Part shown: positions 58,709-62,961 of the stretch, piece after piece
Layout: each line of letters starts with the position of its first letter
Numbering within the stretch: position 1 is the first letter of the stretch
Assembly (NCBI GenBank): GCA_049644865.1
Contig: JBARSV010000005.1
Span: 1-62,961 of the forward strand
Origin: JAPUDQ01 sp049644865
GTDB taxonomy: Bacteria > Patescibacteriota > Saccharimonadia > Saccharimonadales > Saccharimonadaceae
Length of the DNA: 62,961 bases
Direction of reading: 5' to 3'
The notes under the pieces: model-generated
The model's database searches: none
Seen by the model: only the letters and a program-made list of their open reading frames with translations
What the model was told of the DNA's origin: nothing
Position numbers and translations under genes: made by a program

Positions 58709-59910
58709 AATCTATCGTTTTGTATTTGCACGTCCATCAACCGTATCGTATAGCTCCGTATAGTATTTTTAACACAGGTTACGAGCACGATTACTTTAAT
58801 GATGAACGTGCACCACAACCAGCTCGTAATCGTGCGATACTGAAAAAAGTTGCCGATAAATCATACTTTCCTGCCAATCGAATGCTCATGGAGCTATTGG
58901 AAAAATACCCTCAATTTCGCATCAGCCTCAGTATCACAGGGACATTCATTGAACAGTGCGAAGCATGGGCACCCGATATCCTGAAAAGTTTTCACGAACT
59001 AGTCGCTACGGGACGAGTGGAAATTGTCGGAGAAACCTATTACCACAGCTTGGCATTTTTTTACAGCCGAACAGAATTCGAGCGGCAGGTTCGCAAGCAT
59101 CACGATAAAATTAACCAACTTTTTGGGGTTTGCCCCACGGCATTTCGCAATACCGAACTCGCCTACTATGATGAACTAGGCGAGTGGGCGGACAATGCTG
59201 GCTATAAAGCTATTCTCGCTGAAGGTTGGGACCCTATATTAGGGTGGCGTAGCCCGAATTACGTTTATCAACCTCCTCGAACAAAGCAAATTCGACTTAT
59301 GATGAAGAATTACCGTTTAAGCGACGACGTCGCTTTCCGATTCTCGAACCGTGACTGGTCAGAATGGCCACTCACAGTCGATAAATATATGAGCTGGTTG
59401 CCCGTTGATGACGAACAAGTAATCAATCTTTTCATGGATTATGAAACATTTGGTGAACACCAATGGGATGACACCGGTATATTCAATTTTATGAAAACAT
59501 TTGTGTCAAGAATCCATGACAGCCCCTGGTATGATTTTAAGACCATCACAGAAGCTGCCAAGCTGCCTGCAAACGATATCATTTCAATGCCCTATACCGT
59601 GACATGGGCCGATACGGAACGTGATCTGAGCGCGTGGCTTGGAAACGCTATGCAACAGGAAGCATTACGCTGTCTTTACGAACTTGAAGACACGATTATC
59701 AGAATCAATGATGAACAACTGCTTGAAGATTGGCGGCGACTTCAGACATCTGATCATGCGTATTATATGTGTACCAAATATTTCCGCGATGGGGATGTTC
59801 ATGCTTACTTTAGCCCCTACAGCTCCCCATACGACGCTTTCATATATTTTATGAATGCAGTACGTGATATTCGTTGGCGAATTCTTGAGTATCACAAGGA
59901 CACACTTTAG
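58705..59910 (+). CDS. GH57-family alpha-glucan hydrolase or transferase
   Basis: The first motif HVHQPYR is diagnostic of GH57. The nucleophile glutamate lies in AFRNTELAYYDELG (about residue 150) and the acid/base aspartate in LFMDYETFGEH (about 244). GH57 includes alpha-amylases, 4-alpha-glucanotransferases and branching enzymes; this 401-residue member is amylase-like in length. With the glycosyltransferase it forms a glycogen or maltodextrin unit. Confidence 0.93.
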   Translation: MKSIVLYLHVHQPYRIAPYSIFNTGYEHDYFNDERAPQPARNRAILKKVADKSYFPANRMLMELLEKYPQFRISLSITGTFIEQCEAWAPDILKSFHELVATGRVEIVGETYYHSLAFFYSRTEFERQVRKHHDKINQLFGVCPTAFRNTELAYYDELGEWADNAGYKAILAEGWDPILGWRSPNYVYQPPRTKQIRLMMKNYRLSDDVAFRFSNRDWSEWPLTVDKYMSWLPVDDEQVINLFMDYETFGEHQWDDTGIFNFMKTFVSRIHDSPWYDFKTITEAAKLPANDIISMPYTVTWADTERDLSAWLGNAMQQEALRCLYELEDTIIRINDEQLLEDWRRLQTSDHAYYMCTKYFRDGDVHAYFSPYSSPYDAFIYFMNAVRDIRWRILEYHKDTL

Positions 59911-59916
59911 ACTACT

Positions 59917-60594
59917 ATGAAATCTAACCTTGACATGACTCGCCTACTCCGGCGATATACGTGTCGTACCGTCTACCAAAAATTCTGTGATCGATACGGC
60001 CTGACATATATTGGCAGTATCTCGCGTTATAATGAGGAGCATGAAATGGTTCGAGGCTTCACGCTATCGCCGTCTCGTGAAGATCGTTACCATTGTTTTG
60101 GAACGATCCGTGGCTACGACTGTATTGTATTTGAACGGAGCGTAACCATACACTCCTCGTACGGAGCCCCAAAACACTATAAGTGGCTCATCGTCAAACT
60201 TGACCTTCACACTAACCGGTATGGGCATTTCTTTATTAATGCGGCCCATTATAACCAAAGCTTATACTCACAATATTTAGTAAACAATCGTAGCTTGTCA
60301 TCGATCGACAAAGACTACTTATACGCTTTAAGTCTAAACCGAGATTTTAGCAATAATTTTAGAGTATTCGCAGATCCTCAAGGAATCGATGTACTTTCGC
60401 ATATACTGACATATGAAGCGATCTTTGAGATGGTGTATGACCTACCTCGCCTAGATTATGAAGTAATCAAAGACAGCCTGCTGGTATATCGGATGACTCA
60501 CCGTGTTACATCGGCAATGCTGGCTGAAATAGCTGAGACTGCTGTCCGCATTGCAGAGATCGTTGACTTTAATAGTACGGTAAAGCATACCTAA
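59917..60594 (+). CDS. Hypothetical protein
   Basis: I do not recognise this 225-residue protein. A basic helical N-terminus (TRLLRRYTCRTVYQKFCDRYG) is followed by a beta-rich part (HCFGTIRGYDCIVFERSVTI, HYKWLIVKLDL). It ends in helices. The beta part resembles domains of the DUF3137 kind. No membrane helix is seen. It follows the GH57 gene by 6 bases and is probably in the same transcript. Confidence 0.6.
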   Translation: MKSNLDMTRLLRRYTCRTVYQKFCDRYGLTYIGSISRYNEEHEMVRGFTLSPSREDRYHCFGTIRGYDCIVFERSVTIHSSYGAPKHYKWLIVKLDLHTNRYGHFFINAAHYNQSLYSQYLVNNRSLSSIDKDYLYALSLNRDFSNNFRVFADPQGIDVLSHILTYEAIFEMVYDLPRLDYEVIKDSLLVYRMTHRVTSAMLAEIAETAVRIAEIVDFNSTVKHT

Positions 60595-60620
60595 AACAAC
60601 TATACCGATGTACGATACGA

Positions 60621-60830
60621 CTAGCTCTTGCGAGCTTTGACTTCGTTGCGTCCGAGAGATTTCTTCGTCTCTTCGAATACTTCGTGTTTGCGAGTAACAG
60701 GATCGTATTTACGAAGGCTTAATTTACCCGATGTGTTCATCGTGTTTTTCTTCGTGTAGTACGCGCGCGTACCCGACGCCTTACTAACAAGGCCAACCAG
60801 TTTGCGCTTTGATTTCGTATTCTTTGCCAT
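60621..60830 (-). CDS. rpmG: 50S ribosomal protein L33
   Basis: The 69-residue basic protein contains KRKLVGLVSKASGTRAYYT, KNTMNTSGKLSLRKYDP and VTRKHEVFEETK, the L33 pattern. Typical L33 is 50-55 residues; a C-terminal tail of about 12 (LGRNEVKARKS) is extra. It stands alone, away from secE, although the two are often neighbours. Confidence 0.93.
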   Translation of the reverse strand: MAKNTKSKRKLVGLVSKASGTRAYYTKKNTMNTSGKLSLRKYDPVTRKHEVFEETKKSLGRNEVKARKS

Positions 60831-60909
60831 AATTATGCTCTATCGTAGCATATCTTGATCTGTTAGTAAATGATATTGTCTCTTTTGCTATAATTCTGCC
60901 ATCATACCA

Positions 60910-60947
60910 TTCCAATAACCCCACGCTATCGCATAGTTTTATTGGAA
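60910..60947. promoter_or_regulatory. 38-bp dyad operator, copy C (upstream of NADAR-Nudix)
   Basis: TTCCAATAA (60910-60918) and TTATTGGAA (60939-60947) are perfect inverted arms with exactly 20 bases between them. The centre reads CGCTATCGCATA, close to copies A and B at 18.3 and 19.0 kb. It lies in the promoter region of the NADAR gene. Confidence 0.8.
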
Positions 60948-61028
60948 GATCGATGATTAACATTACTGAAGTCGATTTACCTAGATATATGGAATAGCCT
61001 GTTGCATGATAGTGCAAGAGGAGGTACG

Positions 61029-61520
61029 ATGTCGCAAATTACTAATTTTAAAGACCCGCTGCTCTGCACCGATGGGTCGGTGGTGGGATTTTATGAAAGA
61101 GAGTTTTATGTCTTTTCAAATTTCTCGAGCTTCCAGTTTGTCTGGCGCGGAATATTGTGGCCGACAAGTGAACATGCCTACCAGGCGGCACACTTCTTTG
61201 AGACTGATCCTGGTCTGGCCGAAACTATACGCCAATTGCGCTCAGCTCATGACGCGTTCAAGCTCGCGAAGCTTAATGCCGATAAAGCCCCTAAGAACTG
61301 GCATGACGTAAAAGCCGATATTATGCTCGACATTTGTCGACATAAATTACAGCAAAATTCTTACATACGACAGAAGTTACTCCTAACAAATGATGAGTAC
61401 ATCGTCGAGGACTCCCTCGTCGATAGCTTTTGGGGCTGGGGTCCTGATCGACAAGGTCGTAACGAACTTGGTACTATATGGATGAAGCTACGAGAGGAAT
61501 TACAAGATGGCAAGCTATAG
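61029..61520 (+). CDS. NADAR-family (YbiA/DUF1768) protein
   Basis: The 163-residue protein has the NADAR core: FYVFSNFSSFQFVWRG, WPTSEHAYQAAHF and SFWGWGPDRQGRNELGTIWM. Known family members are N-glycosidases; some remove ADP-ribose from guanine in nucleic acids and others act on riboflavin precursors. The ATG at 61029 follows a perfect AGAGGAGGT. A 14-codon frame (60954-60998) lies in the leader. It overlaps a Nudix gene by 14 bases. Copy C of the 38-bp operator lies upstream. Confidence 0.92.
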   Translation: MSQITNFKDPLLCTDGSVVGFYEREFYVFSNFSSFQFVWRGILWPTSEHAYQAAHFFETDPGLAETIRQLRSAHDAFKLAKLNADKAPKNWHDVKADIMLDICRHKLQQNSYIRQKLLLTNDEYIVEDSLVDSFWGWGPDRQGRNELGTIWMKLREELQDGKL

Positions 61521-62217
61521 CGCCGACGCCCACGAAGCGCAGATGAAACTACTCCGCCAATTGCTTTTGTCGAAATTCTCACGATTTGGCGAGCTCACGA
61601 AGGCGACGGGACTCACGAGCGATCACGCCAATTTTCATATCAAACAGCTCATACAAGCAGGCTTTGTTCGTCACGTACCCAAAAGCTATGGTGAGTATGA
61701 ACTAACGATAACCGGTAAAGAATACGCTAATCGTATGGACACTGATGAGCATGTGATGGATAAACAGCCCAAGCTCTCGGTGGTGCTCGATATTGTCTAT
61801 CCTGACGGGCGGCACTTGCAACAAGAACGACTCAAACAGCCGTATTATGGCTATTGGGGTCGCCCCACAGGCAAAATCCGCTGGGGTGAGACGTTACTCG
61901 AGGCCGCTGCTCGCGAACTCTTGGAAGAGACCGGCCTTACCGCCGATCTCACAGTACTGGGGTTTTATCACAAACTCGACTATGATAGCGACGGAACATT
62001 ACTCGAAGACAAATACTTTTGCCTAGTTCGCGGTATCAACCCTGTAGGCAACTTACTGCCTGAATCTGACGGACAGCATAACGAATGGCTAACCGACGCC
62101 GAATTTGAGGCCAAAGAAAAGCGTTTTGGTAATTTAGAAGATATACAAGAATTTATCGATACCAGGCGGACATTCGTAGTGGAGAAAAAGTTTACCTATC
62201 CGAGTGGTGATTATTAA
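61507..62217 (+). CDS. Nudix hydrolase with N-terminal winged helix
   Basis: Residues 1-75 form a helix-turn-helix (LLRQLLLSKFSRFGELTKATGLTS, then FHIKQLIQAGFVRHV). The Nudix box is complete: GKIRWGETLLEAAARELLEE followed by TGL (Gx5Ex7REUxEExGU). Nudix enzymes cleave nucleoside diphosphates linked to another group, such as ADP-ribose or NADH. The HTH-Nudix order is the reverse of NrtR, which has Nudix first. Coupled to NADAR, it probably handles ADP-ribose or a related nucleotide and may also regulate. Confidence 0.9.
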   Translation: MASYSADAHEAQMKLLRQLLLSKFSRFGELTKATGLTSDHANFHIKQLIQAGFVRHVPKSYGEYELTITGKEYANRMDTDEHVMDKQPKLSVVLDIVYPDGRHLQQERLKQPYYGYWGRPTGKIRWGETLLEAAARELLEETGLTADLTVLGFYHKLDYDSDGTLLEDKYFCLVRGINPVGNLLPESDGQHNEWLTDAEFEAKEKRFGNLEDIQEFIDTRRTFVVEKKFTYPSGDY

Positions 62218-62220
62218 GTG

Positions 62221-62748
62221 TTATATAGTGATAAAACTACCTAATGCCATAAAAAACATCGTATAAAATCCAGCTTGGAGTAGCAACGGATACCGTGACC
62301 TATCGCCTCGCGATGCTGCATATACAAGAATAATGAGCATACAAACGAGGCAAAATCCCACTAGCCAACTCCGGCTAGCGCATAAGACCATCGATGTTAC
62401 GCCGATTATTCCTGCAATAGAGATACTGGTAATTGCTCTATGACGTGAAATAGTTAGTGAACGCTCGGGTACGGTCGCAGCCCAAATCTGTGCAACTATT
62501 GCAACAAGCATCATGACCACACTGGCACTATTGAGATGAAGTTGCGGCGCAAACCAGACCACAAACCAGATCATGATGAACGGAAGGGTCACCAAAAACA
62601 ATAGCAAGTAATACCTCGAAGCATTTTCTGTCGATGCAGCGTGATGGCTAAATGTAGCATGGATACCGCCATCCGGCCACCTCTTCACCAAGTAAACTAA
62701 TCCTAACAACAGTACAATGAGAGGTATGAAGAAAAATATGTGGATCAT
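62221..62748 (-). CDS. Membrane protein, unknown function
   Basis: I do not recognise this 175-residue protein. It has five or six membrane helices (for example IPLIVLLLGLVYLV, YYLLLFLVTLPFIMIWFVVW, IILVYAA). The loops are short and carry no conserved motif I can name. Its stop lies 3 bases after the convergent Nudix stop, with no terminator between them. Confidence 0.55.
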   Translation of the reverse strand: MIHIFFFIPLIVLLLGLVYLVKRWPDGGIHATFSHHAASTENASRYYLLLFLVTLPFIMIWFVVWFAPQLHLNSASVVMMLVAIVAQIWAATVPERSLTISRHRAITSISIAGIIGVTSMVLCASRSWLVGFCLVCMLIILVYAASRGDRSRYPLLLQAGFYTMFFMALGSFITI

Positions 62749-62779
62749 CGAACGTGAAAGAAGTAACTATAATAAACTT

Positions 62780-62800
62780 CCCACGACCTTACGGTCGGGG
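62780..62800 (-). mobile_element. Subterminal hairpin of an IS200/IS605 element
   Basis: CGACC-TTAC-GGTCG with outer CCC/GGG arms forms a stem 11 bases beyond the transposase stop. IS200/IS605 elements carry such hairpins at their ends as recognition sites. Confidence 0.7.
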
Positions 62801-62811
62801 TATTAGCTGTT

Positions 62812-62961
62812 TCAAATCAGCCAGCTGATTTGCCCTGAATCAGCTTGCCCTTGATTCTCGATGTATTTACGGATGACGGACTCATTGATGCCAACTGTAC
62901 TAACAAAGTAGCCATCCGACCAAATACCATCAGTGCCCCAGTAGACGTTCTTGAGAAATGG
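62812..62961 (-). CDS. tnpA: IS200/IS605 TnpA transposase, partial at window edge
   Basis: The last 49 residues are present, with the frame open to the edge. They read PFLKNVYWGTDGIWSDGYFV, then STVGINESVIRKYIENQ, which is the Y1 HUH transposase C-terminal region with the catalytic tyrosine helix (YIxxQ). TnpA moves single-stranded DNA without target duplication. The rest of the gene is outside the window. Confidence 0.88.
   Translation of the reverse strand, partial: PFLKNVYWGTDGIWSDGYFVSTVGINESVIRKYIENQGQADSGQISWLI

Noticed and set aside
1..62961. Alternative genetic code (UGA recoded), as in some Patescibacteria
   Set aside because: UGA ends several clear genes here (for example rsmD and the PRTase), and the tRNA-Trp has anticodon CCA.

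Overview
The window looks like a piece of a Patescibacteria chromosome, most likely a Candidatus Saccharibacteria (TM7) relative. This is inferred from gene content and style, not from a database match. Gene packing is tight, housekeeping genes are streamlined, and UGA, UAG and UAA all act as stops, so the code is standard. Respiration and lipid chemistry are patchy, and most genes flanking the housekeeping core are small orphans. There are no rRNA genes and no CRISPR array. Two tRNAs are present: Leu(UAG) and Trp(CCA), both with encoded CCA.

Layout. 1-1.9 kb: a complete insertion sequence (DD35E transposase), then a G+C-rich orphan gene. 2-9.4 kb: rpoB-rpoC behind a strong promoter and a leader that can fold as a terminator. 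9.5-15 kb: a small membrane protein under a palindromic operator, clpP under CIRCE, a convergent pair (Cfa-like methyltransferase and DHCR24-like FAD reductase), and trigger factor. 15.4-18.3 kb: a phosphoribosyltransferase-LOG-hisS operon behind what looks like a complete translational attenuator. 18.3-25 kb: a PaaX/Cas2-like regulator between two copies of a 38-bp operator, a trmH/PRTase/HAD operon, tRNA-Leu, an OmpA-like protein and rsmD. 26-40 kb: recG, tyrS, a PBP1A-type synthase, the clpC-(HExxH protein)-radA-yacL block under CIRCE, and nusA. 40.5-45.3 kb: a nucleotide operon (folA ... dCMP deaminase, thyA). 45-51 kb: a GT4 glycosyltransferase and rplA-rplK-nusG-secE, with a G+C-rich cdsA-like gene lodged between rplK and rplA. 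51-62.7 kb: orphan histidine kinase, YgjP-like peptidase, tRNA-Trp, a CydA-type oxidase with a short partner, a GT4-GH57 glycan pair, rpmG, and a NADAR-Nudix pair behind a third copy of the 38-bp operator. The window ends inside an IS200/IS605 element.

The most notable signals lie between genes. (1) Ten tracts of degenerate heptanucleotide repeats, with a unit that differs by locus, sit at gene junctions; one lies in frame inside recG. (2) Three 38-bp dyads with identical 9-20-9 geometry suggest a regulon joining the PaaX-like regulator to NADAR-Nudix. (3) The hisS operon leader has a leader peptide with His codons plus mutually exclusive antiterminator and terminator stems. (4) At least five genes have a -10 box exactly 7 nt before the start codon, which predicts leaderless mRNAs. 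(5) The Cfa/FAD pair resembles the actinobacterial 10-methyl fatty acid system. Two genes carry apparent frameshifts, which may be real or assembly errors.
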